This document shows, in pieces, positions 17,016 through 26,300 of a stretch of 64,000 bases of DNA. Within the stretch, counting starts at the first letter, position 1. Every line of letters starts with the position of its first letter. Location: NCBI GenBank assembly GCA_038227995.1, contig JBBRPP010000002.1:1-64000 (forward strand). Direction: 5' to 3'. A program made the translations under genes and the position numbers. The notes beneath the pieces are model-generated. The model did not search any database. It worked only from the letters and a program-made list of their open reading frames with translations, and had not been told where the DNA came from. This DNA comes from WLMZ01 sp038227995. Lineage in GTDB: Bacteria > Actinomycetota > Acidimicrobiia > Acidimicrobiales > Ilumatobacteraceae.

Positions 17016-17651
17016 ATGCTGCCGCACCACGACACGATGGGTTTGGCTCACGTCGCCGGCACGGATCCCTATCCGTGGCCGTACGACGGCTGCCTCGACC
17101 CGACGCAGTTGGCGTTCGTGATCTGTGGTGCGCAGCGGCAACTCGTCGATCTCTCGTTCGAGGCCGGTGCGGTCGGTGACCGCATCGGCCGAACGGCGCA
17201 TGCCGTACGAGCAGCTGGCGGGTCCGTGATCTGGATCCGCCATGGGGACGCAAGCCCACGACATCGACCGACGCCGCTACCCGTCAGTGGCTCGGTCGGC
17301 TGGCAGATCTGCGTTCCCTTCGATGCTGTCGATGTCGTCATCGACAGCTTCGGATGGGACGGCTGCTTCGGATCCAGCCTCGACCACACCCTGCGCGCCG
17401 GCGGCATTCGTACGCTCGCAATGGCCGGGTTCGCGACGGAGATCACCGTGGACTCGACAGTGCGCACGCTCAACGACCAGGGTCACGAATGCCTCGTCCT
17501 CACCGACGGATGCGCACCGCTGGACCCGGCGCTGGGCGCACGCGCTCATCACAGCCTCACCATGTCGGGCGGCATCTTCGGTGCGCTCGGCACGACCACC
17601 GCGCTGGTCGACCTACTCGAATCCCTCACACTCCAGGAGACATCCGCGTGA
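17016..17651 (+). CDS. Isochorismatase-like protein lacking the catalytic triad
   Basis: A 211-residue protein of the isochorismatase-like fold, clearly a paralogue of the next gene. Both share a PYPWPYDG-x-LDP-type N-terminus, and both end with a nearly identical helix/loop pattern (LNDQGHECLVLTDG, then SGGIFGALG). The catalytic residues of this family are Asp, Lys and Cys. In alignment with the neighbour's Asp29, Lys135 and Cys168, this copy has Gly38 (FVICGAQ), Ser111 (VIDSFGW) and Thr144 (ATEITV). A substrate-lid segment present in the neighbour is also missing. I therefore call it a pseudoenzyme, perhaps a structural or regulatory partner. Its 4-nt GTGA overlap with the next gene argues that it is kept for use with it. 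Confidence 0.88.
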   Translation: MLPHHDTMGLAHVAGTDPYPWPYDGCLDPTQLAFVICGAQRQLVDLSFEAGAVGDRIGRTAHAVRAAGGSVIWIRHGDASPRHRPTPLPVSGSVGWQICVPFDAVDVVIDSFGWDGCFGSSLDHTLRAGGIRTLAMAGFATEITVDSTVRTLNDQGHECLVLTDGCAPLDPALGARAHHSLTMSGGIFGALGTTTALVDLLESLTLQETSA

Positions 17652-18331
17652 CCGCGAACGTTGCATCCATTCCGTACGCCTGGCCCTACGACGACGTGAT
17701 CGACCCGGCTCACACCGCGTTGATCTGCATCGACTGGCAGGTCGACTTCTGCGGGCCGGGCGGCTACGTCGACACGATGGGCTACGACCTGAACCTGACC
17801 CGCGCCGGGCTCGAGCCGACGGCCAAGGTGTTGGCGGCAGTCCGCGCGGCCGGGTGGCTCGTCATCCACACGCGCGAAGGCCATCGTCCCGACCTGTCCG
17901 ATTGCCCACCGAACAAGTTGTGGCGGTCGAAGAACATCGGCGCGGGCATCGGCGATGCCGGTCCCTGCGGGCGCATCCTCGTGCGCGGCGAACCGGGGTG
18001 GAACATCGTGCCCGAGGTCGCACCGATCGACGGCGAGCTCATCGTCGACAAGCCGGGCAAGGGCGCGTTCTACGCGACCGACCTCGACCTGTTGTTGCGA
18101 CGCAACCAGATCACGCACATCGTGTTCACCGGGATCACCACCGATGTGTGCGTGCACACCACCATGCGCGAGGCCAACGACCGCGGCTACGAGTGCTTGA
18201 TCCTCAGTGACTGCACCGGCGCGACCGACCCGGCCAACCACGCTGCGGCACTGGCGATGGTGACGATGCAGGGCGGCGTCTTCGGCGCGGTTGCCTCGTC
18301 GGTCGAGTTGCTCGCAGCGATCGAAGGGTGA
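17648..18331 (+). CDS. biuH: Isochorismatase-family amidohydrolase, biuret hydrolase-like
   Basis: A 227-residue cysteine hydrolase. The triad is intact: Asp29 (LICIDWQVDFCG), Lys135 (IVDKPGKGAF) and Cys168 (TGITTDVCVHTTMREANDRG), with the usual cis-peptide region before Cys. The GGYVDTMGYDLNL segment, HTREGHRPDL, and GAGIGDAGPCGRIL closely match, from memory, biuret hydrolase of Rhizobium. BiuH turns biuret into allophanate and ammonia. The next gene encodes allophanate hydrolase, which fits exactly. Triuret hydrolase and ureidoacrylate hydrolase are sister activities and cannot be excluded. Starts and stops overlap both neighbours (GTGA). Confidence 0.85.
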   Translation: MTANVASIPYAWPYDDVIDPAHTALICIDWQVDFCGPGGYVDTMGYDLNLTRAGLEPTAKVLAAVRAAGWLVIHTREGHRPDLSDCPPNKLWRSKNIGAGIGDAGPCGRILVRGEPGWNIVPEVAPIDGELIVDKPGKGAFYATDLDLLLRRNQITHIVFTGITTDVCVHTTMREANDRGYECLILSDCTGATDPANHAAALAMVTMQGGVFGAVASSVELLAAIEG

Positions 18332-20076
18332 CGGTGGATCCAACGGGCTGGACCCTGACCGACTACGCCGCGGCGTACGGGACAGGAGTCACGGTCGCCA
18401 CGGTCATCGAGTCGACCCTCGCGCTGCTGCGCGACGCGCCCCCGGGTCTGCTCATCGGCGAACCTCTCGACACGCGCGCCCGCGCTGATGTGGCACGACT
18501 CGACGGCGTCGACCCGTCGTCGCTTCCGCTCTTCGGCATCCCGTTCGTCGTCAAGGACAACATCGACGTCGAAGCCGCTCCGACCACGGCGGGCTGCCCG
18601 GGATTCGCGTACACGCCGGCCGAGGACGCAACCGTCGTCGCACTGCTGCGCGCGGCCGGTGCCATCGTGGTCGGCAAGACCAACCTCGATCAGTTCGCCA
18701 CCGGGCTGGTGGGGACTCGATCGCCGTACGGCGCGCCGCCCAATGTGCTCGACCCGACGTTGGTTCCCGGCGGCTCCAGCTCGGGCTCGGCCGTCGCCGT
18801 CGCGCTCGGCCTCGTGCCCTTCTCACTGGGCACCGACACGGCGGGCTCAGGCCGCGTCCCCGCAGCCCTCAACGGCGTCGTCGGGCTCAAGCCGACGCTC
18901 GGTCGATGCAGCACACTCGGCATCGTCCCGGCGGTTCGCCGTCTCGACTGCCCGTCGGTGTTCGCGTCGAACGTCGCTGACGCGTCACTCGTGGCGGACG
19001 TCATCAGCGCGATCGAGCCGCGCGACCCGTCCATGCGCGCGCCGCAGGCGCGTGGGGTGTTCCGTGATCGCCCCGTCGTCGGGGTGCCCGCGGCCTGGCA
19101 CGGAGTCGGCCTCAGCCTGGAGATGTCGGCATGGTTCGACGAATCGCTCGACCGTCTCGTCGAACTCGGGTGCGATCTCGTGCCCGTCGACATCGGCCCG
19201 CTCGTCGAGATCGGCGCGATGCTGTACGGCAGTTCGCTGGTCGCAGAGCGAACGGCGGCCGTCGGCGACGCCGTCGACAAAGCGGTCGACGGGCTCGATC
19301 CGGTCGTCGCCACGATCATCGCCGCGGGCAACGACATCTCTGCGGTCGAGGCCTATCGGACCGAATACGAGCTCACCCGCCTGCGCGCCGCCGCGGCGAG
19401 CATGTGGGACGCGATCGACGTGCTCGCACTGCCGACGACTCCGTCGGTCGCAACCGTCGACGAGGTGCGGGCCGACCCGTTCGGGAGCAACGAGTCGATG
19501 GGCCGGTTGACGACGTTCGTCAACCTCCTCGATCTCATGGCCGTGGTGGTACCCGTTCGAACAGGGATCGATCGCGTGCCCGCCGGCCTCCAGCTGATCG
19601 GCCAGGCGTGGCAGGACGCCGAGGTCGAACGCATCGCCGCTGGTTACGAATCCGGTGTGCTCACCCCCGCGACACAGCCCTGCACGATCGTCGTCGTCGG
19701 TGCTCATCTGCGCGGACTGCCGCTGCACCACCAGCTGACGGATCGCCGTGCATCCTTCGTCGCGTCGACTCGCACGTCGGCCGACTACCGCCTCTATGCG
19801 CTCGCGGGAACCGTCCCGCCCAAACCCGGATTGATCCGGGTCGGACGGGACGGTGGTTCCGAGATCGAGGTCGAGGTGTGGTCGATGGGTCACGCCGAGT
19901 TCGGCTCGTTCGTCGACGCAATTCCCGCCCCGCTCGCGATCGGAACGGTGCAGCTCGCCGACGGCTCGACCCACAACGGATTCGTGTGTGAGCCGGGCTG
20001 GATCGATGGCGGTCTCGACGGTGCCACCGACATCACGTCGTTCGGCGGCTGGCGGGCCTACGTCAGTCGACGCTGA
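18328..20076 (+). CDS. atzF: Allophanate hydrolase, AtzF type
   Basis: A 582-residue enzyme that breaks allophanate down to ammonia and CO2. Residues 1-440 form the amidase-signature domain with the Ser-cisSer-Lys triad Lys76 (VVKDNIDV), Ser150 (GGSSSGSAVA) and Ser174 (GTDTAGSGR). The 24-residue spacing between the two Ser is normal. Residues about 450-582 form the separate C-terminal domain of allophanate hydrolases: VVVGAHLRGLPLHHQL, then PPKPGLIRV, SMGHAEFGSFVDAIPAPLAI and FGGWRAYV. Ordinary amidases lack this second domain, so the assignment is firm. The GTG start overlaps the hydrolase stop (GTGA). It runs 14 nt into the convergent MFS gene. Confidence 0.93.
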   Translation: MTVDPTGWTLTDYAAAYGTGVTVATVIESTLALLRDAPPGLLIGEPLDTRARADVARLDGVDPSSLPLFGIPFVVKDNIDVEAAPTTAGCPGFAYTPAEDATVVALLRAAGAIVVGKTNLDQFATGLVGTRSPYGAPPNVLDPTLVPGGSSSGSAVAVALGLVPFSLGTDTAGSGRVPAALNGVVGLKPTLGRCSTLGIVPAVRRLDCPSVFASNVADASLVADVISAIEPRDPSMRAPQARGVFRDRPVVGVPAAWHGVGLSLEMSAWFDESLDRLVELGCDLVPVDIGPLVEIGAMLYGSSLVAERTAAVGDAVDKAVDGLDPVVATIIAAGNDISAVEAYRTEYELTRLRAAAASMWDAIDVLALPTTPSVATVDEVRADPFGSNESMGRLTTFVNLLDLMAVVVPVRTGIDRVPAGLQLIGQAWQDAEVERIAAGYESGVLTPATQPCTIVVVGAHLRGLPLHHQLTDRRASFVASTRTSADYRLYALAGTVPPKPGLIRVGRDGGSEIEVEVWSMGHAEFGSFVDAIPAPLAIGTVQLADGSTHNGFVCEPGWIDGGLDGATDITSFGGWRAYVSRR

Positions 20077-21670
20077 CGAGCAACAGTTCGTCGGGCACGA
20101 ACAGCGCATCGTTCACTTCGGCGTGCTGATGCCGGGGAATCCACACCGCGGTGAAAGCCGCCGCAGCGATCGCCATCGCTGCCGCGATCCACATCGACAG
20201 CTTCCATCCGTCGACGAACGCACGACGTGCGGACTCGAGGACGGCGGGACCCTGCGCACCGAGCTTCGGAGCCGTCGCGAACGCCCCGCCGATGCCGTCC
20301 TTGACCGCGGCCGCGGCCTCTGCCGGGAGACCGACCGTTGCAGCCTTCACGTTCGAGGTGTAACCCGCGCTGAGGATGCTGCCGAGCAGGGCGATGCCGA
20401 TTGCGCCGCCGAACTCACGAACGGTGTCGTTCAATGCGGAGGCCACGCCCTGCTTCTCCTCCGGCAGTGAGCCGGTGATGGCCGTGGTGCCTGGGCTCAT
20501 CGAGACGCCCATACCCAAGCCGAGCACGAGGATGCCGGGCAGCACCGGCCAGTAGCCGCCGTCGGCGCTGCCGAGGACCGCCATCAAGCCGAGTCCTGTG
20601 GCCACGAACAGGCTGCCGGCCGTGAGCATCGTCCGCAGACCGAAGCGTTCCGCCAGCCCGGGAGAAATCGCGGACAGCGGCATCATCACCGCTGCCATCG
20701 GCAGCAGGCCGACTGCGGCACGGATCGCCGAGTAGCCGAGAACCGCCTGCATGAACTGGATCAGCACCAGGAACAGGGCCATGATGATCGCGAACGTCAC
20801 CATCAGGCTCAGCGAGCCGGCGGCCAGCGAATGGTTCTTAAAGACCCGCAGGTCGAGCAACGGGCGCTCTTGGCGCAGCTCCCAGATCACGAACGCTGCG
20901 GCGGACACGATGCCGAGCCCGAGGCCGAACACGGCCAGACCCGAGGTCCAGCCGACTTCCGGACCCTCGTGGATGCCCAGCACCAGACCACCGACGGCGA
21001 GAGCCGAGAAGATCGAGCCACCGACATCGAAGCGACCTTCGCTGTGCTCCTTCGACTGCGGAACGAACCGGAAGGTGAGCACTGCTGCGGCACCGGACAG
21101 GATCACCGGCAGGACGAACAACCAGGGCCAGGTGAAGTGATCGATGAGGAAGGCCGACGTCAGCAAGCCGAGGATGCCGCCGCCACCGGCGAAGGCAGCC
21201 CACACACCGACGGCGCGGCCGCGGTCCTCTTCGGGGAAGCTGGAGGTGATCACCGAGAGTGTGACAGGCATGATCATCGCTGCGGCCACGCCACCGAGGA
21301 TGCGGAACAGGATGAGCTGGGTGGGTGTCGTCGCGATCGCTGCCAACACGTTGGCGACGGCGAACAAGCTGAGGCCACCGAGCAGGATCTGCTTGCGGCC
21401 GAACCGGTCACCGATCGCACCGATCGGCAGGAGCAGGGCGGCGAGCGCGATGGTGTAGCCGTTGATGACCCACAGCAGTTGGCTCTGGGTCGCGCCGATC
21501 GACACCGCGAGTTGCTGCTGAGCGACGTTGAGCCCCGACACCGAGGCGATCACGGCCACCAGCGCGGTGCACATCGCGATCAGGATCATCTGTCGCTGGC
21601 GCGGGTCAGCGACGCCCGTTTCGGGCGCCTGGTGGATGAAGGGTGGGTCGTCTTCCTGAACTCGTGCCAT
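20063..21670 (-). CDS. DHA2-family MFS drug exporter (14 TM)
   Basis: A 535-residue integral membrane exporter. About fourteen hydrophobic helices are seen. Family landmarks include WVINGYTIALAALLLPIGAI (TM2 region), GDRFGRKQILLGGLSLF (motif A) and RILGGVAAAMIMPVTLSVI (motif C-like antiporter region). DHA2 proteins expel hydrophobic cations, antibiotics or dyes using proton-motive force. It is divergent from a TetR gene, with two operator copies between them, so it is most likely repressed and drug-inducible. The ATG has a GAGGAG ribosome site. Confidence 0.92.
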   Translation of the reverse strand: MARVQEDDPPFIHQAPETGVADPRQRQMILIAMCTALVAVIASVSGLNVAQQQLAVSIGATQSQLLWVINGYTIALAALLLPIGAIGDRFGRKQILLGGLSLFAVANVLAAIATTPTQLILFRILGGVAAAMIMPVTLSVITSSFPEEDRGRAVGVWAAFAGGGGILGLLTSAFLIDHFTWPWLFVLPVILSGAAAVLTFRFVPQSKEHSEGRFDVGGSIFSALAVGGLVLGIHEGPEVGWTSGLAVFGLGLGIVSAAAFVIWELRQERPLLDLRVFKNHSLAAGSLSLMVTFAIIMALFLVLIQFMQAVLGYSAIRAAVGLLPMAAVMMPLSAISPGLAERFGLRTMLTAGSLFVATGLGLMAVLGSADGGYWPVLPGILVLGLGMGVSMSPGTTAITGSLPEEKQGVASALNDTVREFGGAIGIALLGSILSAGYTSNVKAATVGLPAEAAAAVKDGIGGAFATAPKLGAQGPAVLESARRAFVDGWKLSMWIAAAMAIAAAAFTAVWIPRHQHAEVNDALFVPDELLLVSVD

Positions 21671-21721
21671 GTCGATGGCTCCTCTTCTCGCGTGCCCTGG
21701 TGGGCTGTTCTGAACACTTTG

Positions 21722-21764
21722 ATACGAGACGGTATCGTATCTGTCATACGAGACGGTATCGTAC
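21722..21764. promoter_or_regulatory. Two TetR operators between exporter and repressor genes
   Basis: ATACGAGACGGTATCGTAT (21722-21740) is repeated at 21746-21764 with only the last base changed. Each copy is a 19-bp interrupted palindrome (ATACGA-n-AC-n-GT-n-TCGTAT). The copies start 24 bp apart. TATCGT of the second copy sits 7 nt before the repressor ATG and can serve as its -10 box, so repressor binding would shut both directions. Confidence 0.75.
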
Positions 21765-21769
21765 TGTTC

Positions 21770-22444
21770 ATGGAACGCACAACCCCCGGACCGATGCCGA
21801 GACAGGTGTCACGTGTACCGTTCACGGTCGAGATGGACAGCCGAGTGACGCGGACCCACGCCGCCGTGATGGAAGCGGCCACCGACCTCTTGCTCGAGGG
21901 CGGGCCGACCGCTGTCACCATCGATGGCGTCGTGGCCCGGTCGGGCGTCGCCAAGTCGACCGTCTACCGGCACTGGGCGACGCGCGACGATCTGCTCGTC
22001 GATGTGATCGACCATGTCGCGCCCAAACTGGAACCAGCCGATCCGTCGCTGGGGTTCGAGGACGGACTCCGCCACATGGTCCGCCAGATGGTCACGACGC
22101 TCGTCGATCCGCACTGGCGCCGGGTGATGCCCGCGCTGATGTTGTTGAAGCTGCATCAGGAGGACATGGCCGAGGTCAACCAACGGATGCAGGACGAGCA
22201 GTTGTCGGTGTGCACCGACGTCCTGCAGCGCGGGGTCGACGAAGGCCGCATCGATCCGGCCGACGATCAGCGGATGCTGCTGACGCTGTTGATCGGACCG
22301 ATGATGATGGCCAGCCTCACCGGCACCACTGATCTCACGCCCGAGTTCGCCGATCGGGTGACCGATCACTTCCTCGCCGCGGTGGCCGGTCAAATGGCCG
22401 GACAACTGGCCGGTCAACTCAGTTCGTCGACGAACCCCGCGTAA
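21770..22444 (+). CDS. TetR-family repressor of the divergent exporter
   Basis: A 224-residue regulator. After a 25-residue leader, residues about 28-75 form the HTH (RTHAAVMEAATDLLLEGG, then VVARSGVAKSTVYRHWATRDDL). The rest is helical and ligand-binding, rich in Met (MPALMLLKLHQEDMAEV, PMMMASL), as often seen in hydrophobic-drug sensors. The C-terminus is an Ala/Gln repeat (AGQMAGQLAGQLSS). The start is preceded by the operator pair. Its 3' end overlaps the convergent oxidoreductase gene by 31 nt. Confidence 0.9.
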   Translation: MERTTPGPMPRQVSRVPFTVEMDSRVTRTHAAVMEAATDLLLEGGPTAVTIDGVVARSGVAKSTVYRHWATRDDLLVDVIDHVAPKLEPADPSLGFEDGLRHMVRQMVTTLVDPHWRRVMPALMLLKLHQEDMAEVNQRMQDEQLSVCTDVLQRGVDEGRIDPADDQRMLLTLLIGPMMMASLTGTTDLTPEFADRVTDHFLAAVAGQMAGQLAGQLSSSTNPA

Positions 22445-23268
22445 CGGTCGACAAACGCCATCGTCGTCGATGGGTCGTCCCAGCCCGTGCGCGCCGTGCC
22501 GAGGATGACGCGGCGGATGCCGAGCTCGCGATAGCCCTGCAGCGTCTCGATGGAGGGGTCGCCGAAGACGACGAGCGAGATCGGGATGTCGTCTCGACCC
22601 GCATCCGCGGCCGCCTGGCGGAACAGCCCGACCTTCTTGGCGACGTTGCCGAGCGCGACGTCGACAGGCATCCACTCGTCGCCCCAGCGCACGGCGTGCT
22701 CGGTGCCCAGCTTGCCGCCCGTGCCCAACAGCACCGGCGGATGCGGTCGGGAAGCCGGCTTCGGGTACGACCACACCGGGTCGAAGTCGTAGAACTCGCC
22801 GTGGAACTCGGCGTCGTCATCGCACCACAGGCGGCGCAGCGCGCCGACGCATTCCTCCATCGCCCGGTAGCGCTGGTTCCACGCGATCGGACGGACGTTG
22901 GCGAGCTCCTCTTCGTTCCAACCGACGCCGACCCCGAACAACAACCGGCCCCCGGAGATCAGATCGAGTGTCGCAGCGGTCTTGGCCAAGTCGAAGACAT
23001 CGTGTTCGAGGACGAGCGCGACGCCGGTTCCGAGCCACAGTTTCGTCGTCGCCATCGCGGCCATCGTGAGCGCGATGAACGGGTCCATCATCCGCAGATA
23101 CTGCGGCGGCAGGTCGCCACCGGCAGGGTACGGCGTGAGACGCGAGGCAGGGATGTGCGAGTGCTCGCCGATGAACAGCGAGTCGTAGCCGCGTTCCTCG
23201 ATCGCCTTGGCGAACACATCGATGCGGATGTCCTCGGGCGTGTTCATGGTCGTCAGCCCGAGGCGCAT
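22414..23268 (-). CDS. F420-type LLM-class oxidoreductase
   Basis: A 284-residue TIM-barrel flavin/F420-dependent oxidoreductase of the luciferase-like class. Typical segments are SLFIGEHSHIPASR (cofactor side), WLGTGVALVLEHDVFDLAKTAATLD and SGGRLLFGVGVGWNEEE. These are the standard signs of F420-dependent members in actinobacteria. The substrate is not known. The start is the ATG at 23266-23268, with a TACCGT box 8 nt upstream (23277-23282). Longer readings run through the ileS 3' end and are spurious. Confidence 0.88.
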   Translation of the reverse strand: MRLGLTTMNTPEDIRIDVFAKAIEERGYDSLFIGEHSHIPASRLTPYPAGGDLPPQYLRMMDPFIALTMAAMATTKLWLGTGVALVLEHDVFDLAKTAATLDLISGGRLLFGVGVGWNEEELANVRPIAWNQRYRAMEECVGALRRLWCDDDAEFHGEFYDFDPVWSYPKPASRPHPPVLLGTGGKLGTEHAVRWGDEWMPVDVALGNVAKKVGLFRQAAADAGRDDIPISLVVFGDPSIETLQGYRELGIRRVILGTARTGWDDPSTTMAFVDRYAGFVDELS

Positions 23269-23303
23269 GACGATCGACGGTACTGGCTCAGCCCACGCTG
23301 AAC

Positions 23304-26300
23304 TCAGCCAGACTTGGTGAGCGTCAGTTCGTCGCTGTCTGCCGCGACGTTGATCGACACCGCCAGCACTTCGCCCGCGATCCAGTCGCGGTGATCGAGG
23401 AGATCGCCATCGGCGGTCGGCAAGACGAGGTCGATCCGATCGCTGATCTCGAGACCGCTCTCCTTGCGCATGCCGTTGACCTTGTGGATCACGTCGTACA
23501 CCCGAGCTTCGAGCCGGAGCTCGTCGTTCAGCTCGGTGTCGAGGGCAACCGTGACTTCCTCGTCGGACGCCACCGCCCAGCCTTCCTTGTCGATCCGCTC
23601 GACCAAGACGTCGGCGGGCGCCAGCGTCATGCCGGCGACCTCGAAGCTGCCATCGGCAAGTTGCACGAACTCGCCCGCCTCCAGCGCCTTGCGGACGACG
23701 GTGACCTGACTGCCGAGACGCGGTCCGAGGACGGACAGGTTCGGGCGGACCTTGATCTGGGTCGCCTCGATCGTGTCGATCGTGACGACCTTGACACGCA
23801 ACTCTTCGGCGATCTCGTCGATGTAGCCCTCGATGCCGGAGACGCCGTCGATCACGAGACGTGCGAGCGGCTGACGCAGCGGCATCTTCGACGCTGATCG
23901 AGCGCGCCGACCGAGCTCGATGACGCGCCGCATGGCCGCGACTTCGTCGAGCAATTTCGCGTCGTACTCGTGCACTGTCGGCCACCCGGCGAGGAACACC
24001 GAGGATGGGGCATCGGGGCAGACGTCGACGACGAGTTGCTGCCACATCTGCTCGGTGAGGAACGGCATGATCGGGGCGACCGTGCGCAAGCCCTGCACGA
24101 GCGCGACCCAGAGCGAGCGCAGCGCAGCCTCGTCGCCACTCCAGAAGCGGCGCCGCGAGCGGCGGATGTACCAGTTCGACAGATCGTCGACGAACTGATC
24201 GAACGCCTTGAGCACGTTGACCGTGAGGTACTGCTCGTAGCCCTCGGTCGCCGTCGCGACGAAGCGCTGGGTGAGCGCCTGCACCCACCGGTCCATCGAG
24301 TGGGTCTCGTCAGCATCCTGCGCGTCGAGATCGGCGTAACTCGGGGTGAACTCGGCGACGTTCGCGTACTGGACGAAGAACGCCAGGCTGTTCCAGAGCG
24401 TGAGCAGCTTGCGCTGGATCTCCTGGCCCGGCTTGAAGCCGAACAGCAGGTCCTGCCACGGCGGCTGCTGGCAGAACTGCCAGCGCATCACGTCGGCGCC
24501 CATGCGCGTGAACGCATCGTCGGCGCTGATCATGTTGCCCCACGAACCATGCATCTCGCGGCCGGTCTCGTCGAGCATCTTCTCGTAACCCAGCACCTTG
24601 CGATACGGGGCCTTGCCGGTGAGCGCGACGGACATGAACAACTGCGAGTAGAACCACAACCGGATCTGCTCGCGCATCTCCGACACCCAATCGGCCGGGA
24701 ACCACTGCTGCCAGTACTCGTGGTCAGGAAGGTCGGCGCCGGTCAGCCCCTTGGCCGCGCCGTTGCCATAGCCGTGTTCGATCCACTCCGGGTTCTCCCA
24801 GCCGAGCGTGCTGAAGGGGACGATGCCGGCGTCGAGCCAGACGTCGCCGACTTCCTCGATCCGCTTGACGTCCTTGCCACATTCCTCGCAGGCGATGGTG
24901 ATGTCGTCGATCCACGGGCGACGCAGTTCCTGCAGTCCGTCGAGGCTGACGGTCGCCCGGTCGGCGAGCTCGGCGCGCGAGCCGACGACCGTGATGTGCC
25001 CACACGAGCACGGGTAGAACGGCAGCGGCAGGCCGTAGTAGCGGCGCCGCGAGATGTTCCAGTCGCCCATGTTGACGAGCCAGTCGTCCATCCGCTTGCC
25101 CATGTACGGTGGCGTCCACTCGACGCTGCGATTGGCCTCGCGCATCGGTTCGCGGATCTCGGACACGGAGATGAACCAGTCGTCGGAGATGCGGAAGATC
25201 AGCGGCGTGTGACAGCGCCAGCACTCGGGGAAGCGGTGCATCTTGGTCGTCGCCTTGACGAGGCGATTGCGCTCGCGCAGGCTGTCGAGAACGGGCTCCT
25301 TGGCGTCGCCGGTGGTCATGCCGGCCAGCCAGCCGAACTCCGGATAGAACAAGCCGTTCTCGTCGACGGGCATGATCATCGGCAGGTCGTGGACCTTGCC
25401 GAGTTCGAAGTCCTCGGCGCCGCAGCCGGGCGCGATGTGCACGATGCCGGTGCCTTCCTCGGTCGACACTTCGTCCCACGGGATGACGCGGTGGGCGACC
25501 TTGCCGCCGGGTTCGAGATCGTCGAACGGGCCGGAGTAGCGCCAACCGACGAGTTCGGCACCGAGCTTGGTCTCGACGAAGGTGGTGTCGGGCTCGACGC
25601 CGACGGCGACCCAATCTCCATTGTCCTTGCGGCCATACGGCAGGTCGGGCTTCACCGCGGCGGCGACGTTGGCCGGCAGCGTCCACGGTGTGGTCGTCCA
25701 GATGACGAGCGACTCGCCCTCGCGGTCGAGCAACGGGAAGCGGACGAACAGCGACGGGTCGTCGCGGTCGACGTAACTGCCGGCGAGCTCGTGAGCCGAG
25801 ATCGACGTTCCGCAGCGCGGGCACCACTCGGTCGCGCGATGGCCCTTGAACAACCAGCCGCGCTCGTTGACGATGCTGAGGAACTTCCAGATGTACTCGA
25901 TGTTCGTGTCGGAGAACGTGAAGTAGTCGTTGCCCCAGTCCATCCACTGACCGAGGCGAATCGAACCCTTGGTCAGCTCGGCCGATGACTTCTCGACGAC
26001 GGCCCGACACTGCGCGGCGAACGCAGCGAGTCCGTATTCCTCGATCTCACGCTTGGAGTTGAGGCCGAGTTGACGCTCGACGCCGACTTCGATCCACAGA
26101 CCCTGGCAGTCGAAGCCGTTCTGGTAGCGCTGATGAAAACCGTTGAGTGCCTTGTAGCGCTGGAAGACGTCCTTCAGGGTGCGGCCCCATGCGGTGTGAA
26201 CGGCGAGGTCCTTGTTCGCGGTGACCGGGCCGTCGGTGAAGCTGAACCGCGGACCATCGGCATTCTTGGCGCGCAACGCGTTGAAGGTCTGGTCGCGCTC

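Noticed and set aside
11367..20076. Cyanuric acid (AtzD/barbiturase) pathway
   Set aside because: No gene with a cyanuric acid hydrolase/barbiturase pattern is present, so the path is read as starting from biuret or a linear relative.
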